Assembly: GCF_012035195.1 (NCBI RefSeq)
Contig: NZ_JAAVJH010000006.1
Span: 186,001-250,000, forward strand
From: Sphingomonas corticis
Lineage (GTDB): Bacteria; Pseudomonadota; Alphaproteobacteria; Sphingomonadales; Sphingomonadaceae
Direction of reading: 5' to 3'
DNA: 64,000 nucleotides
Numbering within the stretch: the stretch's first letter is position 1; each line of letters starts with the position of its first letter. Shown here piece after piece: positions 45,072 through 54,303 of this stretch. The notes below the pieces were generated by a model. That model did no database searches. It saw only the letters and a list, made by a program, of their open reading frames with translations, and was not told the origin of the DNA. Both the position numbers and the translations under genes were made by a program.

Positions 45072-48000
45072 ATGACCGGCGCCGTCCGCCCCCTGCCGAC
45101 GCTGAAGGGCGAGCAGCTGCGCGCCTCGCGCCCCGACGCGCACGTGTGGCTCTCCGCCTCCGCGGGCACCGGCAAGACGCAGGTGCTGGCCGCGCGCGTT
45201 TTCCGCCTGCTGCTTCGCGGGGTCGATCCGGGCGCCATCCTGTGCCTCACCTTCACCAAGGCGGGCGCGGCGGAGATGGCGACGCGGATCAGCCGGCAGC
45301 TGGCGCATTGGGTCCGCGCCGACGAGAAGGCGCTGTTCGACGACCTGCGTGCGCTCGGCGAACCCGGAGGGCCGGCGCAGCGCGGCGTGGCGCGGACGCT
45401 GTTCGCCAAGGTGCTCGACGCGCCCGGCGGCGGGCTGCGCATCCAGACGATCCACGGCTTCTGCCAGTCGCTCCTCGGCGCCTTCCCGATCGAGGCGGGG
45501 CTCGTCCCCGGCTTCCGCCCGATCGAACCCCGCGAGGAGGCGCTGCTGCGGCGGCAGGCGCTGTCCGACCTGCTGGTCGACGCCGAGCGCGAGGGGCGCC
45601 GCTCCGTCACGGAGACGATCGGCGCGCTGAGCGTGCGCCTCGGCGAGCAGGGCGCGGAGGGTTACCTCGCCGCCTGCGCGCGCGCCGGCGATGCACTGGA
45701 GGCGCTGCCGAGCGGCATCGCACCGTTCGTGCGCGGGCAGCTGGGCGTGCCGCTGGGCGACATCGACGCGGCGGTGGCGGGGGGGTGCGACGCGCTCGAC
45801 CGCGACGGCATCGCGCGCCTCGCCGCCGCCAACCGCGCCTGGGGCACCGCCACCGGCACCGGCCACGCCGAGACGATCCACGCGTGGCTGGCGGGCGACC
45901 TGCCCGCGCGCGTCGCCGGGCTGGAGGCGCTGATGGCCGTGGTCCGCACCGGCAAGGGCGAGCCGCGCAAGGCTGCGGCGAAGCTGGTCGCTGCCGAGGC
46001 CGATTACGAGGCGCTGGCCGCGACGCTGGGCGAGGGCTGCGCCGCGCTGCTGGCCCTGCGCGTCCGCGCCGCCTATGCCGACCTGCTCGGCGCCGCGCTG
46101 GAGGTGGGGCGCGAGTATGCGCGCGGCTATGCGGCGGCGAAGCGGCGCGCAGGGGCGGTCGACTTCGACGACCTGATCCGCGCGGCGGTCGACCTGCTGC
46201 GCCAGCCCGGCATCGGCGAGTGGATCCGGTACAAGCTGGACCAGGTGACCGAGCACGTGCTGGTGGACGAGGCGCAGGACACCAACGTCGCGCAATGGAC
46301 GATCGTGCGCGCGCTGGTGGACGAATATTTCGTGGGTCGCGGCGTCTTCGCGCCGTCCGTCCGCACGCTGTTCACCGTCGGCGACCTGAAGCAGGCGATC
46401 TTCGGCTTCCAGGGCACCGACCCCGTCTTCTTCCAGGCGGCCGAGGCACATTTCGCGCGCGCGGCGGCGTCGGTGGAAGGCGACGATCTGATGCCGGAGG
46501 ACGAGCGCGGGCTGCCGTTCGACCGGCTGTCGCTGACCGATTCGTTCCGCTCGACCGCGCCGGTGCTGGAGTTCGTGGACCAGGCGATCGCGACCGTCGG
46601 CGCGCCGAACCTGGGGACCGACGCGGTGCCCGCCCATGCCAGCCGCGTCGACGGGCCGGGTGAGGTGGAACTGTGGCCCGCCATCGCCGCCGGTGCGACC
46701 GAGGGCGACGACTCGGGGGAGGAGGGCTGGATCGAGGATGCGGTGCGCGAGAACGCCACGCGCATCGCGCGGCAGGTGCGCCGCTGGCTGGACGAGCCTT
46801 TGTGGCTGGGCAGCAAGGGACGCGCGCTGCGGCCGGAGGACGTGATGATCCTCGTCAAGCGGCGCGGCGAGCTGGCGCAGCTGCTCGTCGCGCGCCTCTA
46901 TGCCGAGGGGGTGCCGGTGGCGGGCGTCGACCGGCTGCGGCTGGCCGCGCCGCTGGCGGTGCAGGACCTGCTCGCCGCGGTGCGTTTCGTGCTCCAGCCC
47001 GACGACGACCTCAGCCTCGCCAGCCTGCTCGTGTCGCCGCTGATCGGCTGGACGCAGGACGAGCTGATGGCGCGCGCGATCCCGCGGCAGGGATCGCTCT
47101 GGCGCCATCTCCAGCGCACCTGCGGCGACCGGCTGGAGCCGCTGCGGGCGATGCTGGCGAATGCGGACTTCGACACGCCCTATCGTTTTCTCGAGCTGAT
47201 CCTGTCCGGTCCGCTCGACGGTCGGCGCAAGCTGCTGGCGCGGCTGGGCGAGGAGGCGCGCGACCCGATCGAGGAGCTGCTGAACGCCGCGCTCGATTTC
47301 GAGACGAACACCACGCCCTCGCTCCAGCGCTTCCTCGACTGGTTCGAGCGCGACGAGGTGGAGATCGTGCGCGACGCTGCCGCGCCGCTCGACGCGGTGC
47401 GTGTGATGACCGCGCACGGCGCCAAAGGGTTGCAGGCGCCGCTGGTGATCCTGGCCGACGCGACGGTCGATCCGGACAGCAGCCCGCGTTCCGTGGTGAT
47501 GTGGACGCCCGACGGCGTGGATGCCGCCATCCCCGTCTTCCGCCCGCGCAAGGCCGAGCGGGCGGGCGCGGTCGACGCGGCGCTGGCGGCGGTGGAGACG
47601 CGCGAGCGGCAGGAGCATTGGCGGCTGCTCTACGTCGCTGCCACCCGCGCGGAGGAACGGTTGGTCATCGCCGGCGCGCTCGGCCCCAAGGCCAAGGGCG
47701 TGCCGCCCGAGGCGAGCTGGTACGCCGCCGCCGCGCGGACGCTGGACGCGCTGGGCGTTACGGCACCCGAGGGCGAAGTGCGCCGCTTCGCCGGCGGCAC
47801 GCCTCAGCCCGCGGTGAAGTCGCGCGAGGCGTCGGCGACGGCAACGGCCGTCGCGCAGCCGCTGCCCGACTGGGCGCGCACCGACGCGCCGCGCCCGCCG
47901 CGCCCCACCCGCCCGCTCGCGCCGTCGTCGCTGGGCGACGATAGCGTCGCCGACGCGCCGCCGACGCCGGCGATGCGCGCCGCGGCGGAGCGTGGACGGC

Positions 48001-48500
48001 TGATGCACGCCCTGTTCGAGCGGCTGCCCCCGCTCGCGCCCGCGCAGCGCCGTGCCGCCGCGATGCGGTGGCTCGCCGCGCGCACCGACGATGCGGCGGC
48101 GGTGGTGGAGCCGGTGATGGCCGTGCTGGACGATCCCGCGCTCGCCGAGCTGTTCGGTCCCGATGCGCTGGCGGAGGCTCCGATCAGCGCCACGCTGCCC
48201 GACGGCCGCGTGATCGCCGGCACGGTGGACCGCCTGCTGCTGGATAAGGCGCGCGTGCGCGTGATCGACTACAAGACCGGGCGCCGCGTCCCCCCCGACG
48301 CCGACGCGGTGCCGGACTATCACCTGGCGCAAATGGCGGCCTATCGCGCCGCGCTGGCCGTCATTTTTCCCGGTCGCGCGATCGAGGTGGCGCTGCTCTA
48401 CACCGCCGGGCCGCAGCTGATCGAGCTTCCCGACGCGCTGCTGGCCGCGGCCAAGCCGCGCTTCGCGGCGAGGGAGCAAAGCTTGGGTCCCGCCGGTTGA
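45072..48500 (+). CDS. addA: Double-strand break repair helicase AddA
   Basis: A 1142-residue UvrD/Rep-type helicase with a C-terminal nuclease. Walker A is SASAGTGKTQVLAARV (about 29-44), then LCLTFTKAGAAEMATRI (Ia), IQTIHGFCQSLLGAFP, VDFDDLI, HVLVDEAQDTNVAQW (motif II), FTVGDLKQAIFGFQGTDP (III), VRVMTAHGAKGLQAPLVIL (V), LLYVAATRAEERLVIAG (VI) and the nuclease motif VRVIDYKTGRR. ATG at 45072 gives the usual start (LKGEQLRASRPDAHVWLSAS). A GGAGGAG at 45055-45061, at the end of the hairpin repeat, is the nearest ribosome site. Confidence 0.96.
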   Translation: MTGAVRPLPTLKGEQLRASRPDAHVWLSASAGTGKTQVLAARVFRLLLRGVDPGAILCLTFTKAGAAEMATRISRQLAHWVRADEKALFDDLRALGEPGGPAQRGVARTLFAKVLDAPGGGLRIQTIHGFCQSLLGAFPIEAGLVPGFRPIEPREEALLRRQALSDLLVDAEREGRRSVTETIGALSVRLGEQGAEGYLAACARAGDALEALPSGIAPFVRGQLGVPLGDIDAAVAGGCDALDRDGIARLAAANRAWGTATGTGHAETIHAWLAGDLPARVAGLEALMAVVRTGKGEPRKAAAKLVAAEADYEALAATLGEGCAALLALRVRAAYADLLGAALEVGREYARGYAAAKRRAGAVDFDDLIRAAVDLLRQPGIGEWIRYKLDQVTEHVLVDEAQDTNVAQWTIVRALVDEYFVGRGVFAPSVRTLFTVGDLKQAIFGFQGTDPVFFQAAEAHFARAAASVEGDDLMPEDERGLPFDRLSLTDSFRSTAPVLEFVDQAIATVGAPNLGTDAVPAHASRVDGPGEVELWPAIAAGATEGDDSGEEGWIEDAVRENATRIARQVRRWLDEPLWLGSKGRALRPEDVMILVKRRGELAQLLVARLYAEGVPVAGVDRLRLAAPLAVQDLLAAVRFVLQPDDDLSLASLLVSPLIGWTQDELMARAIPRQGSLWRHLQRTCGDRLEPLRAMLANADFDTPYRFLELILSGPLDGRRKLLARLGEEARDPIEELLNAALDFETNTTPSLQRFLDWFERDEVEIVRDAAAPLDAVRVMTAHGAKGLQAPLVILADATVDPDSSPRSVVMWTPDGVDAAIPVFRPRKAERAGAVDAALAAVETRERQEHWRLLYVAATRAEERLVIAGALGPKAKGVPPEASWYAAAARTLDALGVTAPEGEVRRFAGGTPQPAVKSREASATATAVAQPLPDWARTDAPRPPRPTRPLAPSSLGDDSVADAPPTPAMRAAAERGRLMHALFERLPPLAPAQRRAAAMRWLAARTDDAAAVVEPVMAVLDDPALAELFGPDALAEAPISATLPDGRVIAGTVDRLLLDKARVRVIDYKTGRRVPPDADAVPDYHLAQMAAYRAALAVIFPGRAIEVALLYTAGPQLIELPDALLAAAKPRFAAREQSLGPAG

Positions 48501-48546
48501 GCCCTCACCGGATCGATCCTAGCTAGGCGACGAAGGAGATGAGAGA

Positions 48547-48870
48547 ATGGCGACCAAGAAGATCACCGACGCCAGCTTCCAGGCGGACGTGCTGAACGCG
48601 GACAAGCCGGTGCTGGTCGATTTCTGGGCGGAATGGTGCGGGCCGTGCAAGATGATCGGGCCCAGCCTGGAGGAACTGTCCGAGGAGCTCGGCGAGCAGG
48701 TGACGATCGCGAAGATCAACATCGACGAGAATCCGGAGGCGCCGGGCAATTACGGCGTGCGCGGCATCCCCACGATGATCCTGTTCAAGGCCGGTGCCCC
48801 CGCCGCGACCAAGGTGGGCGCGGCGCCCAAGGGGCAGATCAAGGGCTGGCTGGAGAACGAACTGGCCTGA
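48547..48870 (+). CDS. trxA: Thioredoxin
   Basis: A 107-residue cytoplasmic thioredoxin with the classical active site AEWCGPCKMIGP (Cys31, Cys34), the cis-Pro in VRGIPTMILFKAG, and the C-terminal GQIKGWLENEL. ATG has GAAGGAGATGAGAG upstream. Association with addA is a common alphaproteobacterial order. It reduces ribonucleotide reductase, methionine sulfoxide reductases and peroxiredoxins, possibly the Prx5 at 34291. Confidence 0.98.
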   Translation: MATKKITDASFQADVLNADKPVLVDFWAEWCGPCKMIGPSLEELSEELGEQVTIAKINIDENPEAPGNYGVRGIPTMILFKAGAPAATKVGAAPKGQIKGWLENELA

Positions 48871-48883
48871 ATCCGGGCGTCAC

Positions 48884-48933
48884 CCTCACCCTTCCCCTCC
48901 CGGTCCACGATGGGAGAGGGAGGGGAGGGTGAG
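48884..48933. repeat. Pyrimidine/purine inverted repeat after trxA
   Basis: CCTCACCCTTCCCCTCCC and its near-inverse GGGAGGGGAGGGTGAGG surround a short loop, between convergent trxA and an SDR gene. The arms are almost pure C/T and A/G. It could end transcripts in both directions, although no T run follows. The sequence type is a frequent intergenic element in alphaproteobacteria. Confidence 0.65.
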
Positions 48934-48941
48934 GACAAGGA

Positions 48942-49940
48942 CTACGGGTTCCCCTTGCCGCCGTGCGCGCCCACAGCGGTGCCGGTGGAGAAACTGGCCT
49001 CGTCGCTCGCCAGCATGACGTAGAGTGGCGCGAGTTCCGCCGGCTGCCCCGCGCGGCCCAGCGGCGTGTCCTGGCCGAACTCGCCCAGCTTGCCCGGCAG
49101 CTGCCCGCCGGCCACCTGAAGGGGCGTCCAGATCGGGCCGGGCGCCACCATGTTCACGCGGATGCCCTTTTTCGCCAACTGCTTGGCCAGCCCCTTGGTG
49201 AAGATCAGGATCGCCCCCTTGGTCGAGGCATAGTCGAGCAGTTCCTCGCCGGGATCGTAGCTGTTGACCGACCCGGTGTTGATGATGACCGAGCCGGGGG
49301 GCATCGACGGGATCGCCGCCTTGCTGATGCGGAAGATCGCGAAGATGTTCGTCTCGAACGTGCGGACGAACTGGTCGTCGCTGATCTGCGAAATGTCTTC
49401 CTTGCTCTGCTGATAAGCCGCGTTGTTGACGAGAAGGTCGAGGCCGCCGAGCGCGCGGACCGCGTCGGCGACCAGCTTCGTGCAGGCGCGCTCGGTCCGG
49501 ATGTCGGCGGGCAGCAGCACCGCCTTGCGCCCCGCCGCCTCGATCAGCGACTTCACCTCGCGCGCGTCGGGCTCCTCGGTCGGGTAATAGTTGATCGCGA
49601 CGTCCGCGCCCTCGCGCGCGAAGGCGATGGCCGCGGCGCGGCCGATGCCCGAGTCGCCGCCCGTCACCAGCGCCTTGCGTCCCGCCAGCCGGCCCGATCC
49701 GCGGTACGTCTTCTCGCCGCAATCGGGCACGGGGGTCATCTTGGATTGCAGCGCGGGCCAGGTCTGCTTCTGCTCTGGGAAGGGCGTGCTCGTGTACTTG
49801 CTGCGGGGATCGCGGATCGCGACGGTCCCGCTGCCCTGTCCGGTCACCGCGCCCTGTGCCTGCGCCGGAGCCGTCGCCGCCATCCCCGCGGCCGCCGCCG
49901 CACCGCCCAGCACCGTCCGGCGGGTCGTTCCTTCGCTCAT
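48942..49940 (-). CDS. Tat-exported SDR-family oxidoreductase
   Basis: A 332-residue short-chain dehydrogenase with a twin-arginine signal (TTRRTVLGGAAAAAGMAATA, then PAQAQG as likely cut site). The long N-terminal extension DPRSKYTSTPFPEQKQTWPA is typical of the YhdF/GsiB-like glucose-dehydrogenase-related subgroup. The cofactor site is VTGGDSGIGRAAAIAFAREG, with NNAAYQQSKEDI, the Ser in INTGSVNSYDPG and YASTKGA (Tyr, Lys). ATG at 49940 has CGGAGA upstream. Export of a cofactor-dependent SDR is consistent with Tat folding in the cytoplasm. Substrate unknown; possibly a sugar or polyol. Confidence 0.9.
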   Translation of the reverse strand: MSEGTTRRTVLGGAAAAAGMAATAPAQAQGAVTGQGSGTVAIRDPRSKYTSTPFPEQKQTWPALQSKMTPVPDCGEKTYRGSGRLAGRKALVTGGDSGIGRAAAIAFAREGADVAINYYPTEEPDAREVKSLIEAAGRKAVLLPADIRTERACTKLVADAVRALGGLDLLVNNAAYQQSKEDISQISDDQFVRTFETNIFAIFRISKAAIPSMPPGSVIINTGSVNSYDPGEELLDYASTKGAILIFTKGLAKQLAKKGIRVNMVAPGPIWTPLQVAGGQLPGKLGEFGQDTPLGRAGQPAELAPLYVMLASDEASFSTGTAVGAHGGKGNP

Positions 49941-50017
49941 CACCTGTCTCCGAGAGTTTTCACCGCAACGGGCGAAAAGCAGGGAGGTTCAGATTCTTGG
50001 TCCGGCCGGGATGACGT

Positions 50018-52054
50018 TCACGGGCCGTTCGCCGCCAGCTCCTGCAACCACGCGTCCGCCGTGCCGTCGGAGGGCGCGCGCCAGTCGCCGCGCGGCGACA
50101 GCGCGCCGCCGGCGGACACCTTCGGCCCGTTGGGCAGCGCCGATCGCTTGAACTGGCTGGTCTGGAAGAAGCGGACGAGGAAGCGCTCCAGCCACAGCCG
50201 GATCGTGTCGATGTCGTAGGTCGTCCGCGCATCCTCCGGATAGCCGATCGGCCAGCGCCCCGCCGCGGCGTCCTTCCACGCGTGCCACGCCAGGAACGCG
50301 ATCTTGGACGGCGCCAGCCCGTGGCGGATCACGTAATGCGCGAAGAAGTCGTTGAGCGCGTAGGGGCCGATCTTCGCCTCGGTGCTCTGCAATTCCTCGC
50401 CGGGCACCAGCTCGGGCGAGATCTCCTGCGCCAGGATCGCGCCCAGCACCGCGTCGGTTTCCGCGTCGTATTGGTTCGTCGCGATCGCCCAGCGGATCAG
50501 GAACTGGATCAGCGTCTTGGGCACGCCGGCGTTCAGCGCATAGTGGCTCATCTGGTCGCCCACGCCGTAGGTGCACCAGCCGAGCGCCAGCTCGGACAGG
50601 TCGCCGGTGCCCACCACCAACCCGCCGCGCTGATTGGCGATGCGGAACAGGAAGTCGGTGCGCAGCCCCGCCTGCACGTTCTCGAACGTCACGTCGTACA
50701 CCGGCTCGCCGCGGCCATAGGGATGACCGATGTCCTTCAGCATGGCGGTCGCGGCGGGTCGGATGTCGATCTCCTCCGCCGCGATGCCGAGCGCGCGCAT
50801 CAGCCGCCAGGCATTGTCCTTCGTGCCCGCGCTGGTGGCGAAGCCGGGCATGGTGATGCCCAGGATGTCGGTGCGCGGTCGGCCCAGTCGGTCCAGCGCC
50901 TTGGCCGCGACGATCAGCGCGTGCGTCGAATCGAGCCCGCCGGAGACGCCGATCACCAGCCGCTGGGCGTTGGCGGCGACCAGCCGCTTGGCGATGCCTT
51001 CCACCTGGATGTTGAACGCCTCGTAGCAATCCTCGTCCAGCTTCTCCGGCGTGTTCGGCACGAAGGGAAAGCGGCGGATCTCGCGAAGCAGGCCGACGTC
51101 GGCGAAGTCGGGTCGGTGCCGGAAGCCGATACGGCGGAAGCGCGTCTCCGGCCGCCCCGCGGCCACGGCGGCGTCGTTGAAGGTGCCGTTGCGCAGCCGC
51201 TCCTGCTCCAGCCGTTCCAGATCGACGTCGGCGACCAGCAGCTCGGGCTCGTGATCGAAGCGGCCCGACTGCGCGATCAGCTCGCCCAGTTCGTGCACCG
51301 TGCCCTGGCCGTCCCAGGCGAGGTCGGTGGTGCTCTCCCCCGGCCCGCTCGCCGAATAGACGTAGGCGCAGGCCGCACGCGCGGACTGCGCCGCCGACAG
51401 CATCAGCCGCTCGCGCGACTTGCCGACCACGACGTTGGAGGCGGACAGGTTCGCGCACACCAGCGCGCCCGCCAGCGCGCCGGCCGTGGATGGTGGGGTG
51501 GGCGCCCAGTAATCCTCGCAGATCTCGGCGTGGACGACGAAGCGCGGCAGGTCCTCCGCGACGAACAGCAGATCGGTGCCGAACGGCACCTCCTCCTCGC
51601 CAAGCCGGATCGTCAGGCCAGTGATCCCCGCGCCGCTGGCGAACCAGCGCTTCTCGTAATATTCGCGATAATTGGGCAGGAAGCTCTTCGGCACCACGCC
51701 CAGCACGCGCCCTCGCGCGATGGCCACCGCGCAATTGTAGAGCCGCCCGTTGTGCAGGATCGCCGCACCGACCAGCAGCACGGGGCGCAGCGCGGTGGAG
51801 GCCTCGCGCACCGTCTCGATGGCGGCCAGCGTCGCGCGATGCAGCGCGGATTGCAGGTGCAGGTCGTCGATTGCGTAGGAGCTGAGCGACAGTTCGGGAT
51901 AGACCACCAGGTCCACCGCCGCCGCGTCCGCCTGCCGCGCGATGGCGACGGCCCGCTCGGCGTTGCGCGCCGGGTCGCCGACGGTGCCGACCGGGGTCGC
52001 GGCGGCAACGCGGATCATACCGTGGTGGTGGATCGAGCGAAAGCTGGCGTTCAT
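50018..52054 (-). CDS. nadE: Glutamine-dependent NAD+ synthetase
   Basis: A 678-residue two-domain enzyme making NAD+ from deamido-NAD+, ATP and glutamine. The nitrilase-like glutaminase half has Glu in VVYPELSLSSYAIDD, Lys in VVPKSFLPNYREYYEKRWF and Cys in HAEICEDYWAP. The synthetase half has the ATP loop VIGVSGGLDSTHALIVAAKA, VVGTGDLSELALGWCTYGVG and SHYALNAGVPKTLIQFL. The length matches the Mycobacterium-type long form. It is divergent from a hybrid kinase, with an inverted repeat between the two. Confidence 0.97.
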   Translation of the reverse strand: MNASFRSIHHHGMIRVAAATPVGTVGDPARNAERAVAIARQADAAAVDLVVYPELSLSSYAIDDLHLQSALHRATLAAIETVREASTALRPVLLVGAAILHNGRLYNCAVAIARGRVLGVVPKSFLPNYREYYEKRWFASGAGITGLTIRLGEEEVPFGTDLLFVAEDLPRFVVHAEICEDYWAPTPPSTAGALAGALVCANLSASNVVVGKSRERLMLSAAQSARAACAYVYSASGPGESTTDLAWDGQGTVHELGELIAQSGRFDHEPELLVADVDLERLEQERLRNGTFNDAAVAAGRPETRFRRIGFRHRPDFADVGLLREIRRFPFVPNTPEKLDEDCYEAFNIQVEGIAKRLVAANAQRLVIGVSGGLDSTHALIVAAKALDRLGRPRTDILGITMPGFATSAGTKDNAWRLMRALGIAAEEIDIRPAATAMLKDIGHPYGRGEPVYDVTFENVQAGLRTDFLFRIANQRGGLVVGTGDLSELALGWCTYGVGDQMSHYALNAGVPKTLIQFLIRWAIATNQYDAETDAVLGAILAQEISPELVPGEELQSTEAKIGPYALNDFFAHYVIRHGLAPSKIAFLAWHAWKDAAAGRWPIGYPEDARTTYDIDTIRLWLERFLVRFFQTSQFKRSALPNGPKVSAGGALSPRGDWRAPSDGTADAWLQELAANGP

Positions 52055-52083
52055 GTCGCTGCCTTAAGGTGCGCGGGATCGGG

Positions 52084-52106
52084 TTGGCAATTTGGCCAAT
52101 TGCCAA
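52084..52106. promoter_or_regulatory. Inverted repeat in the nadE / hybrid kinase intergenic region
   Basis: TTGGCAATT, five bases, AATTGCCAA: a perfect nine-base inverted repeat in the 89-base space between the two divergent starts. It is A+T-rich against the local GC-rich background and sits 30 bases from the nadE start and 38 bases from the kinase start, so a bound protein could act on either promoter. No cognate regulator is identified. Confidence 0.6.
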
Positions 52107-52143
52107 TTTGATAACGCGCTGATGTACGATAGGTTGTTCGGGC

Positions 52144-54282
52144 ATGGACGACGTGCCCGCCCGCTCCGCTGCCCGCGCGCGCCTGTTCGCGCGGGGTGGG
52201 GACATGGGGCGGCGCATCGCGGAGCACGACTGGGCGGCTTCCCCGGTGGGGCCGATCGCCTACTGGCCCGCCGCGCTGGTCCACGCCGTCGGCCTGCTGC
52301 TTCCTGCCAGCGCAGAGATCGTGCTGTTCTGGGGGCCGGAATACGTCGCCTTCTACAACGACGCCTATGCGCCGACGATCGGCGACAAGCATCCGCGCGC
52401 GCTCGGGCGGCCGGCGCGCGAGTGCTGGGCGGAGCTGTGGGACGATCTCGAGCCGCTGCTGGCGCACGTGCGCCGGACGGGGGAGACCTATTCGGCGAGG
52501 GACCGCCCCTTCTACATCGAGCGGTCGGGCTACGGCGAGGAGGTGTATTTCGACATCTCCTATTCCGCGGTGCCGGGCGACGACGGCTCGGTCGGCGGCG
52601 TCCTGTGCATCGTGTCGGAGACCACCGGCCGCGTGCGCGCGCTGCGCAACGTCGCCGCGGAAAGTGAGAGGCTGCGCGAGAGCGAGGCGCGCTTCCGCAA
52701 CCTGGCCGACAGCCTGCCCGCGCTGGTGTGGCTGACCGACGCGAAGGGCGAGATCGAGTTCGCCAACGATTATTTCGAGACCATGCTCGGCATCCCGCCC
52801 GCGCGGATGGTGGCGGAGGGCTGGTCGATCGCGGTCCGGCCGGAGGATGCGGAGGAGGTGCGCCGCCGCGCGCGCGTGCGCAGCGTCGATCCTGCCCCGG
52901 GGGGCGGCGAGTTCCGCGTGGTCACCGCCGCCGGCGAGGAGCGCTGGATCCGCGGCGAGATCCGGCCGCGCTTCGTCGCCGATACTTTCCACGGCTTCGT
53001 CGCCTGCGCGATCGACGTCACCGATTCGCACCGGCTGGGCCAGGAGCTGGAGCAGCGCGTCGCCGCGCGCACGGCCGAGCTGGTGGAGCAGATCGCCGAG
53101 CGCGAGCGGGTGGAGGCGACGCTGCACCAGATGCAGCGGCTGGAGGCGGTGGGGCAGCTGACATCGGGCGTCGCGCACGATTTCAACAACCTGCTGACGG
53201 TGGTGCTCGGCAACGTGGAGCTCCTGACGCACGCGGCGGCGCGGGGCACGCTGGACGAGCGCGCGATCCAGCGGCTGGAGCACGTGCGCACCGCGGCGCA
53301 GCGCGGCGCCACGCTGACGGCGCAGCTGCTCGCCTTCTCCCGCCGGCAGCGGCTGGCGGCCAAGGTGGTCGACCTGAACGAGACGGTCACCGGGCTGATC
53401 GCGCTGCTGGCCAGCACGCTGGGCCGCGCGATCACCATCGAGACGGCGCTGGAGCCGCGCCCGTGGCGCGCGCTGGTCGATCCGACGCAGATCGAGCTCA
53501 TCATCCTCAACCTGGCGATCAACGGGCGCGACGCGATGATGACGCGCGCGGCGGCGGGAGGGACGGGCGGCGGTACGCTGACCGTCGCGACCGCCAACGT
53601 CACTTGCGGCCCGCCGGAGCGGCCGGAGGAGCCTCCCGCGGGCGACTACGTCCGCGTCGCGGTGCACGACACAGGCACCGGCATGACGCCGGAGGTGCTG
53701 GCGCGCGCGTTCGAGCCGTTCTTCACGACGAAGGAGGTCGGCAAGGGATCGGGCCTGGGGCTGGCGCAGGTGTTCGGCTTCGCCAAGCAGTCGGGCGGCG
53801 GCGTGCGGATCGACACGGTGCCTGGGGAGGGGACGACGGTGAGCGTCTTCCTGCCGCGCGCCACGGGCACGCAGGAGCACGCGCCCGTCGCCCACGCGCC
53901 TGGCGAGGAGGGCGGCTCGATCGCCGGTCGGACCGTGCTGGTGCTCGACGACGAGGAAGCGGTGCGCGAGGTGACGGCGGAGACGCTGCGCAATGCCGGA
54001 TGCCGCGTGGTGGAGGCGGCGGACGGCGAGGGCGCGCTGCGCGCGTTGGTGGAGGAGCCGGGCATCGAGGCCGTGGTAGCCGACTTCGCCATGCCGCGGA
54101 TGAACGGCGTCGAGTTCGCCGCCCACGCAGAGCGACGCCGCCCCGGCCTGCCGATCCTGTTCGTCACCGGCTATGCCGACATCGACGCGATCGCCGCGGT
54201 GCCGGAGCAGCGGCTGATCCGCAAGCCGTTCGAGCGCGAGGCGATGATCGAGCGTCTGTGCGCGCTGCTGGAGGGGCGCTGA
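52144..54282 (+). CDS. PAS-containing hybrid histidine kinase with receiver domain
   Basis: A 712-residue soluble sensor kinase with no membrane segment. A first N-terminal PAS-like region (about 20-160) has EIVLFWGPEYVAFYNDAYAP, and a second PAS/PAC (about 185-305) has LPALVWLTDAKGEIEFANDY. A coiled coil follows, then the H-box SGVAHDFNNLLTVVLGNVEL (His345), the N box LAINGRDAMM, G1 VHDTGTGMT, G2 GSGLGLAQVFGFAKQSGGG, and a C-terminal receiver (about 596-712) with Asp647 (VADFAMPRMNG) and Lys in LIRKPFEREA. The HDFNN box is that of NtrB-like and hybrid kinases. The signal is unknown; the N-terminal type is sometimes found in light or redox sensors. Confidence 0.93.
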   Translation: MDDVPARSAARARLFARGGDMGRRIAEHDWAASPVGPIAYWPAALVHAVGLLLPASAEIVLFWGPEYVAFYNDAYAPTIGDKHPRALGRPARECWAELWDDLEPLLAHVRRTGETYSARDRPFYIERSGYGEEVYFDISYSAVPGDDGSVGGVLCIVSETTGRVRALRNVAAESERLRESEARFRNLADSLPALVWLTDAKGEIEFANDYFETMLGIPPARMVAEGWSIAVRPEDAEEVRRRARVRSVDPAPGGGEFRVVTAAGEERWIRGEIRPRFVADTFHGFVACAIDVTDSHRLGQELEQRVAARTAELVEQIAERERVEATLHQMQRLEAVGQLTSGVAHDFNNLLTVVLGNVELLTHAAARGTLDERAIQRLEHVRTAAQRGATLTAQLLAFSRRQRLAAKVVDLNETVTGLIALLASTLGRAITIETALEPRPWRALVDPTQIELIILNLAINGRDAMMTRAAAGGTGGGTLTVATANVTCGPPERPEEPPAGDYVRVAVHDTGTGMTPEVLARAFEPFFTTKEVGKGSGLGLAQVFGFAKQSGGGVRIDTVPGEGTTVSVFLPRATGTQEHAPVAHAPGEEGGSIAGRTVLVLDDEEAVREVTAETLRNAGCRVVEAADGEGALRALVEEPGIEAVVADFAMPRMNGVEFAAHAERRRPGLPILFVTGYADIDAIAAVPEQRLIRKPFEREAMIERLCALLEGR

Positions 54283-54303
54283 TCCCCTCCAGCCAAGCGA
54301 AGA

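Noticed and set aside
44940..48479. Very long open frame antisense to addA, about 1180 codons
   Set aside because: It is the mirror of a fully motif-supported helicase. Its product is Arg-, Gln- and His-rich without any domain, as expected for the opposite strand of a high-GC gene. Similar long antisense frames over ahcY, aroA-II, nadE and the TonB receptor were dropped for the same reason.
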